NCBI GenBank assembly: GCA_963575745.1
Contig: CAUYUJ010016293.1
Location: forward strand, 222,039 to 286,038
Direction of reading: 5' to 3'
Length of the DNA: 64,000 bases
Source of the DNA: Prorocentrum cordatum
Lineage: Eukaryota > Sar > Dinophyceae > Prorocentrales > Prorocentraceae
In this document: positions 1 through 10,229 of the stretch, in pieces
Layout of the letters: the number at the start of each line of letters is the position of its first letter
How positions within the stretch are numbered: the stretch's first letter is position 1
Notes under the pieces: generated by a model
Database searches by the model: none
Told to the model about the DNA's origin: nothing
Seen by the model: only the letters and a program-made list of their open reading frames with translations
Program-made: the position numbers and the translations under genes

Positions 1-228
1 CGAGGAGGAGGAGGAGGAGGGAGGAGGAGGAGGAGGAGGGGAGGAGGAGGAGGGGGAAGGAGGAGGAGGAGGAGGAGGAGGAGGAGGAGGAGGAGGAGGA
101 GGAGGAGGAGGAGCACGAGGAGGAGACGGCCCCGGCGGCCGAGGCCAAGGTCCGGGAGGCGGAGCTGCGGGAGATGCTCGACGAGCTCCAGGAGGAGGGC
201 CCCGCGCGCCGCGCGCGGCGCCCCGCTG
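1..228 (+). CDS. Partial exon, poly-Glu and charged helix
   Basis: The GGA tract at 1-122 runs into a frame that stops being repetitive at about 111 and reads a plausible charged helix (residues like AAEAKVREAELREMLDELQ), with alanine/arginine-rich sequence after it. The mixed codons and amphipathic pattern outside the repeat suggest real coding sequence, with the repeat coding for poly-glutamate in the last stretch before it. Frame is interrupted further upstream because repeat units vary in length. A GT follows at about 229 (GCTGGTGG), which could be a splice donor. No family recognised; both ends are undetermined, and the 5' end lies outside the window. Confidence 0.4.
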
Positions 229-293
229 GTGGCACGGGGCACTCCCCCGCGACAGACGCTGTGCTCTGTCCGCCCGGGCTCGGGGGCGGCAAA

Positions 294-690
294 GAGGGGG
301 GTGATGGACGCCCGACATGGGTACCGAAAGAATGGGTACAATGCCCAACAGCAGGTCCTCTTCAATTTGAACAGGACTCGCTGTCCGCGCCGCCTCGGCC
401 TGTATCCATTTGAGACAGAAGGCCGCCTGCCAAACAGCGGCTGCTGTTGGTTTGGGACAACATTTGTTGTTGGGCATTGTACCCATTCTTTCGGTACCCA
501 TTTCGGGCGTCCAAAACTAGGGGGGGGGGGATATCATGGTGGGGGCCATGATATCTCCCCAGTTTTCACGGTGCCTCTTCTCATTTCAATGCGTCCCTGG
601 CCCCCCCGCTGGGCCGCGCACACGCCGCCGGTCATGATTTGCACCCCCTCCCTCTTGGACACCCCCCTCTTGGGCGCTCCCGACGGGCCT
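294..690 (+). mobile_element. MITE family C, copy 1 (interrupted)
   Basis: Shares with copies at 9735, 16783, 18747 and 41572 a block containing GGGGGCCATGATATCTCCCC, a CATGGCGCC segment, GGCCGCGCACATGCCGCCGG and a CCCCCTCTTGGACGCC end. The left end (AGAGGGGGGTGATG) is separated from the rest by the 207-bp element at 306-512. No coding capacity. Confidence 0.6.
306..512. mobile_element. Foldback element D1 nested in family C
   Basis: A 207-bp segment with about 45-bp terminal inverted repeats: it opens GGACGCCCGACATGGGTACC and closes with the reverse complement, one mismatch in the first 20 bases. It splits the family C copy exactly at GTGAT/ACTAGGGG, where other copies are continuous. A diverged relative is at 19152-19372. 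Non-coding. Confidence 0.7.
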
Positions 691-747
691 CTCTGCATGA
701 TTTCGGGAGGGAGAGCGAGTATCAGTGGCACGCCGCCGTTTGTAGCC

Positions 748-835
748 TGTCAGCGTGTTGCCCTGCGTTTTGGTCCGAAGGCCTTGTGCTTTCTTCAGCA
801 GCGGCACGCTGCTGGGTCCTCCACGGCGGCGTGGC
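748..835 (+). repeat. Dispersed repeat Q, copy 1
   Basis: About 88 bp resembling 11545-11640: both run CAGCGTG, then TCCGAAGGCC, then CAGCACGCTG-like sequence and a CGGCGGCG end. The AGCGTG/CACGCT pair inside makes it partly foldback. No coding meaning seen. Confidence 0.4.
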
Positions 836-885
836 ACGGGGACTGTGCTTGCTCCCCGAGAGATGCCGTGTGCTTCCACTGGGCG

Positions 886-963
886 AGGCTTGGGGGGGGA
901 GGAGGAGGGGGAGGAGGAGGAGGAGGAGGAGGAGGAGGAGGAGGAGGAGGAGGAGGAGGAGGG
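886..963 (+). repeat. GGA microsatellite
   Basis: Near-perfect (GGA)n tract preceded by a G run. It creates open frames of poly-Gly, poly-Glu/Arg and poly-Ser on either strand, which are not genes. Confidence 0.9.
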
Positions 964-999
964 CTTCAAAATCAGAGTTTGAAGCTCCGCGCGGATTAT

Positions 1000-1520
1000 T
1001 TGAGTCGGCGTAGAACCTCCTTGGCGGTGCCTTGGCGCAGCACCCGGCGCGCTCCGCGGGAGGGGGTCCAGTCCCGATCCTGGAGGTCCGCGCGGAGCCT
1101 CGACGATTTGTTTCTATGCATTGTTTGTGATTCGTCTGTTTGGGTTGCGCGTTGGCAGTCGCAGGTGCTTCTGCATCCTGTGTTGCTCGTGCAGCAGCTG
1201 TCTCTGCCCCAGGAGTAGCGGCTGCACGCGATGTGTTGATTGAGTACACGTTGTTCCAGCAGTTGTTGTGTCTCCCCTTTGAATTGGTGGTATGCGCCTC
1301 CCATGCTTATGGCCAGGGCGCGACGTCGAGCTTCGGGTGGGCCACAGGTGCCGCCTGCTTTGGTGAAGTCGAGGGGGGTGCGCTTGTTGGTGCCGCGGCT
1401 GGTTATGTGGACAGAGCTGCAGCCCGGGCGGCACTCTGCGCCCGCGGCTGGTGTTGCCTGTGTCTCTGCTTGGCCTGCGCGCCGTATCGCCTGCAGTGCC
1501 TTTGTGCCCGAAGCGTGCTG
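1000..1520 (-). pseudogene. Possible decayed ORF, retroelement-like
   Basis: On the minus strand one frame reads a helical, Gln-rich stretch (GGAYHQFKGETQQLLEQR) near 1250-1300 and the adjacent frame continues with an Ala/Thr/Gln-rich linker, as if one frameshift separated them. Composition resembles the linker of a retroelement ORF1 but no domain is recognised. The lower-coordinate side (about 985-1100) also looks like an end of repeat family R (GGTCCGCGCGGA). Could be chance open frames in GC-rich DNA. Confidence 0.2.
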
Positions 1521-1523
1521 CAG

Positions 1524-1690
1524 GTATCAGGAAGGAAAAAATCACACAGACACAATTAATCGTCGATCCCCCAGAAAATATAGGAAAATATGGGCAGTGG
1601 AGGGGAAGACAGAAACCCAGAAAATATGGGAAATATGGGGAGTTGTTCTATTTGTGTGTATTTATATGTGTGTCCTGGGGCCCCTTCAAG
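1524..1690 (+). mobile_element. MITE family E, copy 1
   Basis: Element of about 165 bp opening with CACACAGACACAATTAAT and closing with ATTTGTGTGTATTTATATGT followed by GGGGCCCCTTC; the ends are imperfect inverted repeats. An AT-rich middle carries repeated AAAATATGGGAA. Copies lie at 12086, 19971 and 40972. Its AT content stands out from the flanks. Confidence 0.7.
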
Positions 1691-2060
1691 GTATTGCTTC
1701 AAACCGTGCTGACCATGGCGTCGGCTCCGACTTGGACCTCGAGGTCGCCCGCAGGGGCGCGAAGGTAATCAGTCGCGGGCCGCGGTCCGGAATGGAGAGC
1801 TGCCACTCTCCAGTGCCGGTCTGCGCGAGGGAGCGCGAGGGCGCGACGTGAGGTGACCTACGGTAGAGGGAAACAATTACTGAACACTCTCCCTCCCCCC
1901 CAAACTCAATGTTGGCACGCGCGCGGGAGACTGCGGTTGAGGTGCATCTCATCAGACCCACCGCCAACTTTTACCATTGCGGGGAGGGGGAGGCGTTGAC
2001 GGCTGAATGTGGCATGTGTTCGCTAATTTGTTCTGACGCCTGTATGTATCATGCCACCTT
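1691..2060. other. No recognised feature
   Basis: Unique-looking GC-rich sequence between a MITE and a decayed coding-like stretch. No repeat family, exon or RNA gene seen. Confidence 0.4.
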
Positions 2061-2820
2061 GTGATGAGTAGGCGAGGTCTCGGCGAGGTGTGGCCGGGTT
2101 GTCGGAGCACCTGCATGCTGTTGACCTGTTGCCGGCATCGTTGTCGATACAGCTGGTCGAGCAGCTGGACCGCGTGGACTCCGTGCGGTGCGACGGCAGC
2201 TTGGTTTGTCGCACGTCCAGCGCGTGGTATTCCAGGCTCGTGATGGCCCGATGTTAGACGATGCGTTCGATCAGCCCGCCACCGTCGAGGCAGGCAGCGT
2301 CGTCGAAGGCCAGGAGATCATGTTGCCCTCGTTCTTGGAGATGCCTGCTAGACAGCTGGTCAGCCTCGACTTGAAGCGGTCATCCGCGTAGTTGGACAGC
2401 CACGCCCGTTTCCAGTACACGCTCAACGCTTCAATCGCGCGTGCCGATGGAGCTGAGGAGGAACTGAAGAGATGGAAGGCCGACGTGAAGATCGTTGCCA
2501 CTCTGGCCTCATTCCTGTCCTCCTCGTCCTCATGCCTGCCCATCACGGAGTGCGGCGCGCAGGCGCCTCGACCCTCGGGGTTTAGGCGGGGCCCCTCCTT
2601 GTCCTCTCCCCCTGGCACGCTCGTGCTCCGCGGGAGCTCATCGAACTCGGACCTCCCAGTCGAGCTTTTGCTCTTCTGGGAGGCGCAACGGTTGCGCCAC
2701 CCCCGCTCATGGGCCATGCTCGTGGATGCTGCACGCTCTCCCCGGGCTTTCGAGCAGAGATGCAAGGGCACCATGCTGCCGTCGTGCTCTCTTTCTTGGA
2801 GGGCGAGACGCTGGGGATGA
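2061..2820. other. Decayed coding-like region, strand unresolved
   Basis: Sequence complexity here is gene-like rather than repetitive. On the plus strand a frame from 2188 runs to 2820 with one TAG at 2389-2391; on the minus strand a frame from about 2700 to 2271 is open and reads residues such as EALSVYWKRAWLSNYADDRF. Neither has a recognised domain. It may be a pseudogene of a retroelement protein. The two strands cannot be told apart without comparison. Confidence 0.25.
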
Positions 2821-2874
2821 AGCAGAGCTAGCCGTGCCAGCACGCCGCCTCTTCTGTCTTTGCCTGGCAATCTT

Positions 2875-3187
2875 GGCATCGCTCGGACGTGTGCATTCTT
2901 CCTTCGGCGAGTTAACGGGCGAAGAACCGTATAAAATAAACTTTTCGCCGTCGGGGACACGTGCCCCAGGGCGGCTGGAAAGTTTATACCCGTACGGCGG
3001 CGCCGTAGGGGTATAGACTTTCCAGCCGCCCAGGGGCAGGTGTCCCCGACGGCGGAAAGTTTATTTTATACCGTTCTTCGCTCACTGAGCGAGGACCATC
3101 GAGGAGCATCCCTGATACTTTGGCGAAAAAAAACCACGCACGAGACCGAACAGCAAAAAACACAGGACGGGACGCCCGAGCGGTGGC
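2875..3187 (+). mobile_element. MITE family A, copy 1 (split)
   Basis: Ends GGCATCGCTCGGACGTGTGC and its near reverse complement at 3172-3187. Intact relatives of 124-127 bp are at 9309, 10101 and 19390, with a conserved middle (CACGCACGAAACCG). This copy is longer only because the 177-bp element at 2912-3088 lies inside it. Confidence 0.8.
2912..3088. mobile_element. 177-bp foldback element inside family A
   Basis: Nearly its whole length is one hairpin: GTATAAAATAAACTTT, then CGCCGTCGGGGACA, then GGGCGGCTGGAAAGT, each followed on the far side by its complement around a centre at TACGGCGGCGCCGTA. It is flanked by GCGAG at 2907-2911 and 3089-3093, a likely 5-bp target duplication, because uninterrupted family A copies have this sequence once. 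Confidence 0.85.
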
Positions 3188-3298
3188 CCGTAATGGGAGG
3201 GCGAGGCCAGCCGCTTCTCGCACCCCATCGCGGAGCTGACGCCACCGCGGGGCCAGCTTTCGAGCCGTGCACACGGCTCTGGGCCTCTCTGGCCGAGG

Positions 3299-3497
3299 CC
3301 GGAGCAGGTGGGGTCGGAGGATCGCGCGGCATCGCCGATGCACCGCTGATGCGGCTCGATGTGGGGCCCGATTTGGTTCGCGTCGACGCCGCCGACGCAC
3401 CGCCGACGTCGACGATGCATCGCCCGTGCATCACCGATGCATCGCCGATGCGTCGGCGATGCGGCGCGATCCTCCGACCCCATCTACTCAGACCCCA
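3299..3497. mobile_element. Long-TIR element family B, copy 1
   Basis: Begins GGGGTCGGAGGATCGCG and ends with its complement CGCGATCCTCCGACCCC; the interior is built from GCATCGCCGAT units, themselves inverted around the middle. Four copies exist (9461, 12461, 60789). Non-autonomous and non-coding. Confidence 0.8.
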
Positions 3498-3499
3498 TC

Positions 3500-3990
3500 G
3501 ATAAGCCGCGTCTTCAATAAATTGAAACGCCCTTCAAACACGAAGCGCTCGATAGTTCGGGCACCTTTGAGAAAACGCGTTCTTCACTGCTGTGATGGTA
3601 CTGCCAGATTTCGGACATCCCTGCGCCTGGACCGAAGCCCCATGCCAGCATTGTAGTAGCGCCGACCGTGCAAACACCGAAAACGAAAATCGTCAATTTG
3701 TTTTTGACGAGTCTTGTAGGAGGCCTCCAGTTGAGAAAGGAGCACCGCCACGAGCCAGCACAGTCGCAGCCCGTGTCCAGGTGCGGGAGGCAGCGCGATC
3801 TCTCGCGGGGGGGGGCGATGCAGTTGCCCCTGCGGGAGTCGTGACAATGTAACGCCCTCTGCCGGAGGCAGCGCGATGCTCCCTGCAGTCGTACTCCGTG
3901 CGGGAGGCCATACCATCTTCCCAGCGGGAGAAAATCCACGGGGTTTTGCGAAAGACAACACGCCAAGACGGTGCTCTCTGTGGGAGCCAA
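3500..3990. other. No gene; short repeats
   Basis: Mixed sequence with short direct repeats of GCGGGAGGCAGCGCGAT-like units at 3780-3930. A related pair of GAAACGCCC-like segments occurs at 3529 and 4152. Open frames exist but no domain or exon signal is convincing. Confidence 0.35.
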
Positions 3991-4110
3991 GGCTCGGACG
4001 GGGCTAGGACGAGGATCAATCCGTTCCAGAGACGGCCCCGGCGTCCAAGATGTCCTCCAGAGCCTCCAGATCTCGGACAGTCTCGATCTATCCCCACCCG
4101 ATATTATCGA
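3990..4110 (+). repeat. Dispersed repeat K, copy 1
   Basis: Matches 11160-11330 and 23440-23620 in the order GGGCTAGGACGAGGAT, AATCCGTTCCAG, CGTCCAAGATGTCCTCCAGAG, TCTCGATCTATCC. The other copies have an extra CGTTCCAGAACGCTC palindrome that this copy lacks. Confidence 0.55.
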
Positions 4111-4255
4111 GGCCGGGGGGCTGTGGAGTCCCTCGTCGTTTTGGAATATTTTTATCGGGTGGAACGCCCCTTCATCTTCACAAGCGTTGATGTTGTTGTG
4201 CCATTTTTCTGTTCGCCGCGATCCCCTCATAACATGATTCTCTCGTTATGTTATT

Positions 4256-4262
4256 ATATCGT

Positions 4263-4295
<33 letters not shown>

Positions 4296-4300
4296 GTCCA
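4256..4300 (+). repeat. CT dinucleotide tract
   Basis: (CT)n of about 30 bp followed by a TCTGTC tail, at the left border of the large degenerate repeat field. Confidence 0.8.
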
Positions 4301-4319
4301 TCTCTGGCACCAGGCCAAT

Positions 4320-6440
4320 GCATGCCGATGCGATACCAATCCATTGCTAAACAATTCCAATGCGAAAGCAATGTGAATGGGGGAATCCATTCGCCCGGTA
4401 GATTTTCGTTAGATTTTTTGGTCGACGGAGTCATTACGAATCCTTCTTCGGAGGATTTCAACAGCAATGCCTCTGTGAAGGGTTTCGATAGGGACCCTCC
4501 TGTGGAGGTATCACTTGTGGGGGGCTCAGTAGGAGTCCGTCTGTGGAGGGAACCACAAGACTCGCCAGCGCAATGCCAACGCAATGCCGAAGCAGTGCCA
4601 CCGCAATGCCAAAGTAATGCCAAGGCGATCCCAATCGAATGCCAATGCAATGCCAATGGGAGGGAGCCTTTTTGTAGTAGATGTTTAAAGGAATCCTATT
4701 TCTGGAGGGTTTCAATAGGAATCGTTGTACGAAGGGAGGTACAAGGACTCGCTAGCGCAATGCCAAAGCAGTGCCCAATCCAATGCCAATGGAGGAATCC
4801 TTTCGCCCGGTGGATTTCAATCAGGATCCTTTGTGGACGGTGTCATTACGAATCCTTCTTCGGAGGATTTCAATCGGAATGCTTTTGTGGCGGGTTTCGA
4901 TCGGGATTCTCCTCTTGAGGGTTTCACTCGGAATCCTTCTTGTGGGGGGTTCAGCAGGAGTCCTTCTGCGGAGGGAGCCATTTGGACTCGCCAGCGCAAT
5001 GCCAACACAATGCTGAAGCAGTGTCATCGTAATGCCAAACCAAGGCCAAGGCTGTCCCAATCCAATGCCAATGCAATGCCCATGGGGGGACCCCTTTTTT
5101 ACATGTTCCAAAAGGAATATTGTTTGTGGAGGGTTTCAATCGGATTCTTTCTGCGAAGGGGGGCCGTAGGACTCGCCAGCGCAACGCCAACGCAGTGCCA
5201 ACGAAATGCCAAACCAACGCCAAGGCGATCCAAACTTAATGCCAATGCAACGCCACCGGGGTGGATTTCTTGTGGTAGCGTTCAATAGCAATCCTCCTAG
5301 GAACCCTTCTGTGGATGATGCCATCCACAAAGGGATCCTTCTAAGGACCTTTCTTCGGAGGGGTTCAATCGGCATCCTTCTGTGGAGGGATTCGCATGGA
5401 ACCCTTTGTGTGGAGGATTGCAATGTGAATCCTTATTGCGGGGTGGTCCGTAGGCATCACTCTTGTGGACGTATTCAATCGGGCTCCTTTTGTGGAGCGT
5501 CTGGTCGGGACCGACAGCGCAATGCCATCGCAATGCCAACGCACTGCCGTCGCAATGCGAACGCAGTACCAATGCGATGCCAAACGGTTACCACACCAAT
5601 GCCAATGCAATGCCGACGGCATGATTCCAGTCTTTCAACATATTCCAACAGAAATCCTGTTGTGCATGATTTGGTTACGGATCCGTCTTCGGAGGATGTC
5701 GATATGACTATTCTTGTGGATGGTTTCGGCAGGGATATTTCTGTGGAGGGTTTGACCATGAACTCTTCCTGTGGGGGCTTTCAAAAAAAAAGGAACCCTT
5801 CGTGTGGAAGGTTTCAATAGGCACCCTTCTATGGTGGAAGCCGTTAGGACTCGCCAGCGCAACGCCCGATCAGTGCCAACGCCATGCCATACCGTGGCAA
5901 CCCCTATGCAATCCCAATGAAATGCCTGGGGGACTTCGCTGGTGGTCGGTTTCAATAGGGATCCTTCGATGGAGGGCTTCGAAAGGGTTCAATATGAACA
6001 CTTATGGTGGAATGCTTCAATCGGAGTCCTTCTTGTGTGGGGTTCAATAGGAACCATTCTGCGAAGGGAGCTACTGGAATTCGCCAACGCAATGCCAACT
6101 TAATGCCAAGGCGATCCCAACCCAATGCCAATGCAATGCCAGTGGGGGGAAGCATGAGTGATAGAGATCAGTTGGAATCCTTCGGTGGAGGGCTTCGTAT
6201 GTATTCCTTACGCATCTGGTTTCAATATGAATGAACATTTGTTTGTGGAAGGTTTCAGTATGAGTCCTTCTGGTAGAGGTGTTCAATCTGAGTCCTTGTG
6301 TGGAGGGTTCCGTTCGGACCCGCCACTGCAATGCTTGCGACATGCAAACGCAATGCCAACGCACTGCCAAGTGCTATACCAATGCAATGCCAATGCGATG
6401 TCAAACCATGGCCAAACCAATGTCAATGCAATGTCAAGAG
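4320..6440 (+). repeat. 2.1-kb degenerate repeat field
   Basis: Two short units alternate throughout: CAATGCCAA-type nonamers in clusters (for example 4565-4665, 4990-5090, 5180-5260, 6350-6440) and a longer unit around GGAATCCTTCTGTGGAGGGTT. Successive copies differ by substitutions and small indels, so the field is old. It contains many open frames of 60-200 codons, all with the same repeated peptide (IGILLWRVS-like), which I treat as repeat artefacts. Confidence 0.8.
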
Positions 6441-6484
6441 GAGTATTTCTATCGTTCGAAGCATTTCAACAGCAAAAAACGACA

Positions 6485-7030
6485 TCCTGGGGGAAGGAGG
6501 AGGAGGAGGAGGAGGAGGAGGAGGAGGAGGAGGAGGAGGAGGAGGAGGAGGAGGAGAGGCGGAGGAGGAGGAGGGGAGGAGGAGGAGAAGGAGGAGGAGG
6601 AGGGCGGGGGAGAGAGGAATGAGGGAGCGGATCAGCGCGGAGGAGGAGGAGGCGGAAAACCCCCCCCCCCCCCCCCCCAAAAAAAAAAAAAAAAAACGGG
6701 AGAACACGGGAGGCCGCGCCGCGTTTTTTTGTTTGTTTGTTTTCTGTTGTTGTTGGTGTGGTTTTTTTTTTTTACGGGGAGGAGAAGCAACATGTTTGAT
6801 GATGGGGCACGGAGGGGGAGGAGGAGGAGGAGGAGGAGGAAGGAGGAGGAGGAAGGAGCGGAGCAGCGCGAAGGAGGAGGAGGAGCCCCCCCCAAAACAA
6901 ATAAGAAGAAACAGCGACATGTTTTTCCCAACCATCTTGTGGTGTTGGGTCCTCGTTTTGAAGAGACGTCGCCCCGCGTTCCTCCTTCCTTCCTCCTCCT
7001 TCCTCCTCCTCCCCTTCCTCCCCCCTCCTC
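6485..7030 (+). repeat. GGA tracts with C/A/T homopolymers
   Basis: GGA tracts at 6494-6650 and 6805-6890 surround an 18-C plus 18-A block (6660-6696) and T/G-rich DNA (6724-6775). TCC-rich sequence at 6975-7030 leads into the minisatellite. No coding signal. Confidence 0.8.
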
Positions 7031-7035
7031 CCCCT

Positions 7036-8750
7036 CCCACACCCATTCTGGCACACCCCTCACACGTTTCGTGGCCCCATAGGGAGCTCCACCGAAGGCC
7101 CCAGTGGCTGCGCCCGCATGCGGTTCCACCCCCCATTCTGGCACACCCCTCACACGTTTCGTGGCCCCATAGGGAGCTCCACCGAAGGCCCCAGTGGCTG
7201 CGCCCGCATGCGGTTCCACCCCCCATTCTGGCACACCCCTCACACGTTTCGTGGCCCCATAGGGAGCTCCACCGAAGGCCCCAGTGGCTGCGCCCGCATG
7301 CGGTTCCACCCCCCATTCTGGCACACCCCTCACACGTTTCGTGGCCCCATAGGGAGCTCCACCGAAGGCCCCAGTGGCTGCCCGCATGCGGTTCCAGTTC
7401 CAGTGCTGCGTTTCACACGTTTCGTGGCCCCATAGGAGACGTGGCCCCATAGGGAGCTCCAGTGGCTGCGCCCGCATGCGGTTCCACCCCCCATTCTGGC
7501 ACACCCCTCACACGTTTCGTGGCCCCATAGGGAGCTCCACCGAAGGCCCCAGTGGCTGCGCCCGCATGCGGTTCCACCCCCCATTCTGGCACACCCCTCA
7601 CACGTTTCGTGGCCCCATAGGGAGCTCCACCGAAGGCCCCAGTGGCTGCGCCCGCATGCGGTTCCACCCCCCATTCTGGCACACCCCTCACACGTTTCGT
7701 GGCCCCATAGGGAGCTCCACCGAAGGCCCCAGTGGCTGCGCCCGCATGCGGTTCCACCCCCCATTCTGGCACACCCCTCACACGTTTCGTGGCCCCATAG
7801 GGAGCTCCACCGAAGGCCCCAGTGGCTGCGCCCGCATGCGGTTCCACCCCCCATTCTGGCACACCCCTCACACGTTTCGTGGCCCCATAGGGAGCTCCAC
7901 CGAAGGCCCAGTGGCTGCGCCCGCATGCGGTTCCACCCCCCATTCTGGCACACCCCTCACACGTTTCGTGGCCTCCATAGGGAGCTCCACCGAACGCCCC
8001 AGTGGCTGCGCTCGCATGTGGTTCCCCCCCCCATTTCGGCACACCCCTCACACGGTTCGTGGCCCCATAGAGAGCTCCACCGAAGGCCCCAGTGGCTGCG
8101 CTCGCATGCGGTTCCACCCCTTTTTTCGGCACGCCCTTCACACGCTCGTGGCCCCATAGGGAGCTCCACCGAACGCCGCAGTGGCTGCGCTCGCATGCGG
8201 TTCCACCCCCAAATTCGGCACACCCTCACACGTTTCGTGGCTCATAGGGAGCTCCACCGAAGGCCCCAGTGGCTGCGCTGGCATGCGGTTCCACACCCCA
8301 TTCTGGCACACCCCTCGCACGTTTCGTGGCCCCATAGGGGCTCCACCAAAGGTCCCAGTGGCACTGCCCGCTTGCGTCCGCCACCACCCAGCACAGCCCT
8401 TGTTCCCTGCGCTTCACCCACCCAGAACAGCGCTTCGTAGCCCTATAGGGAGCTCCACCAAAGGTCCCAGCGGCACCGCCCGCATGCGTCCGCCACCACC
8501 CTGCGCAGCCCTTGCTCCCTGCCTACGTTTCACCCACCCAGTACAGCGTTTCGTGGCCGCACAAGGAGCTCCACCGAAGGTCCCAGTGGCACCGCTCGCA
8601 TGCGTCCGCCACCACGCAGCACAGCCCTTACTGACCGCGTTTCACCCACCCAGTACAGCGCTTCGTGGCCCCATAGGGAGCTCCACCGAAGGTCCCAGTG
8701 GCACCGCCCGCATGCGTCCGCCACCACCCAGCACAACTGCGGCATTCACA
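7036..8750 (+). repeat. 90-bp minisatellite
   Basis: Exact 90-bp period in 7040-7380 and 7450-7900 (AGGGAGCTCCACCGAAGGCC recurs every 90 bases), then progressively diverged copies to about 8750, roughly 18 units in all. Because 90 is a multiple of three, several frames stay open for hundreds of codons on both strands. A shortened, rearranged unit sits at 7380-7450. The 8340-8750 copies form a distinct subtype containing CGCATGCGTCCGCCACCACC. Confidence 0.95.
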
Positions 8751-8836
8751 ACTGCATATGGTTGGGTCCTTCGCCAGGCTAATTTTTGTGTGGGGGGGGG
8801 GGTGCAGGAGAAGCAAACATTTAGATTCTGGGGGAA

Positions 8837-9003
8837 GGAGGAGGAGGAGGAGGAGGAGGAGGAGGAGGAGGAGGAGGAGGAGGAGGAGGAGGAGGAGGAG
8901 AAGCGAGAAGGAGGAAAAAGAGGAGTAGGAGAAGGGGAAGAAAGAGGAAGAGGAGGAAGAGGAGGAGGAGGAGGAGGAGGGGGAGGAGGAGGAGAAGGAA
9001 GAA
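8837..9003 (+). repeat. GGA microsatellite
   Basis: (GGA)n, degenerate after 8900 (GAAGGAGGAAAAAGAGG). Confidence 0.9.
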
Positions 9004-9059
9004 CAGGGGTAATGTTCGAAAACTTCGCGAACAGCTATACGACACACGCTCTTCGAGAG

Positions 9060-9300
9060 GCGAGGGGCTCCACGATCCCCCGCCCTCCTCTTCTCCTCGC
9101 CCTGGCCCCGTCTTATAAAGGCCACGGGCCACGCCCTGGAGGGAGGCACGGCGCAGGCGAGAGCCCGCGCGGCGCAGTCGCATCCTCTCCGGCTCAGGCG
9201 TGGCGACCCGCCCTCCGGGCCGCTGTCCGCCCCGCGCGCGGCGAGCCAAAGCCCCCCGGCGTCGTGCCCTCCTCACACGGCGTGCACGGCCTGGAGGCCT
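9060..9300 (+). other. GC-rich segment, possible exon
   Basis: Between the GGA tract and a MITE. All frames on both strands are open for part of the length and none has a domain. A coding role is possible but unproven. Confidence 0.2.
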
Positions 9301-9308
9301 CGGCCCCT

Positions 9309-9432
9309 GGCATCGCTCGGACGTGTGCATTTTTTTCGGCGAGAACCATCGAGGAGCATCCTTGATCATTTGGCGAAGAAGCCACGCACGAAACCGAAAA
9401 AAAACACAGGGAATGGACGTCCGAGCGATGGC
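9309..9432 (+). mobile_element. MITE family A, copy 2
   Basis: Uninterrupted 124-bp copy: starts GGCATCGCTCGGACGTGTGC, ends GGACGTCCGAGCGATGGC. Serves with the 10101 and 19390 copies as reference for the split copy at 2875. Confidence 0.85.
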
Positions 9433-9460
9433 GAGGGCCTCTTCCCTCCCGGCCTCCCAG

Positions 9461-9654
9461 CCGGGGTCGGAGCAGCTGGGGTCGGAGGATCTCGCCGCAT
9501 CGCCGATGCATCGCCGATGCGGGGCCCGACTTGCTTCGCGTCGGCGTCGTCGATGCATCGCCGACGTCAACGATGCATCGCTGGTGTCTTCGATGCATCG
9601 CCGATGTATCGGCGATGCGGCGCGATCCTCCGACCCCATCTACTCGGACCCCGG
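9461..9654. mobile_element. Long-TIR element family B, copy 2
   Basis: Best-preserved copy. The left arm CCGGGGTCGGAGCAGCTGGG continues through GTCGGAGGATC and the GCATCGCCGATGCATCG block; the right arm is its complement ending CCGAGTAG-like/CCCCGG. Arms exceed 50 bp. Confidence 0.85.
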
Positions 9655-9734
9655 CTAGAAGACCTTTGTTCCCCCAGGGCCAGCCCTCGGAGGAGGAGGA
9701 GGAGGACAAGGTATCGATCGGGGGCGCGGTAAAG

Positions 9735-9880
9735 AGGGGGGGTGATGACTAAGAGGGGGTGCATATCTTAGCGGGGGCCATGATATCTTCCCAGATCTCA
9801 TGGCGCCTCTTCTGATTTCAACACGCTCCTGGCCCCACCTCTCGGACGCTCCACTCTTGGACGCTCCCGGACCGATACCG
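9735..9880 (+). mobile_element. MITE family C, copy 2
   Basis: Intact left end GAGGGGGGGTGATGACTAAG, then GGGGCCATGATATCTTCCC and CATGGCGCCTC, with a shortened right part. Confidence 0.65.
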
Positions 9881-10100
9881 CTACCCTTTCCTCGTTTTCG
9901 TTGTTCTTTGCCTGGAGGCCCTCGTCACCACCGCTGGAGTCGCCTCGAAACTCTGGTCAGAAGGCACTGGTATTGGTACCTTTTGGTTTCTCCAAGGCCT
10001 CCATCCCCAGAGACCCGACGAGATGAGTTGTTCGATCGGGGCGCTTTTGCCCCGACGTCGGACCTCGGAGGTCCGCTCGCCTCTGCGAGAGACGCCACAT
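9880..10100. other. No recognised feature
   Basis: Short unique stretch between a family C and a family A element; no exon or RNA signal. Confidence 0.3.
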
Positions 10101-10226
10101 GGCATCGCTCGGACGTGTGCACTTTTCCTTTGGCGAGGACCATCTAGGAATATCCTTGATCATTTGGGGGAAAAACCACGCACGAAACCGAAAAGAACAC
10201 AGGGAATGGACGTCCGAGCGATGGCC
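10101..10226 (+). mobile_element. MITE family A, copy 3
   Basis: 126 bp; ends GGCATCGCTCGGACGTGTGC and CGTCCGAGCGATGGCC. Confidence 0.85.
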
Positions 10227-10229
10227 AGG

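Noticed and set aside
7036-8750. Regular repeats resembling a CRISPR array
   Set aside because: Units are contiguous 90-bp copies without unique spacers, in a eukaryotic nuclear context.
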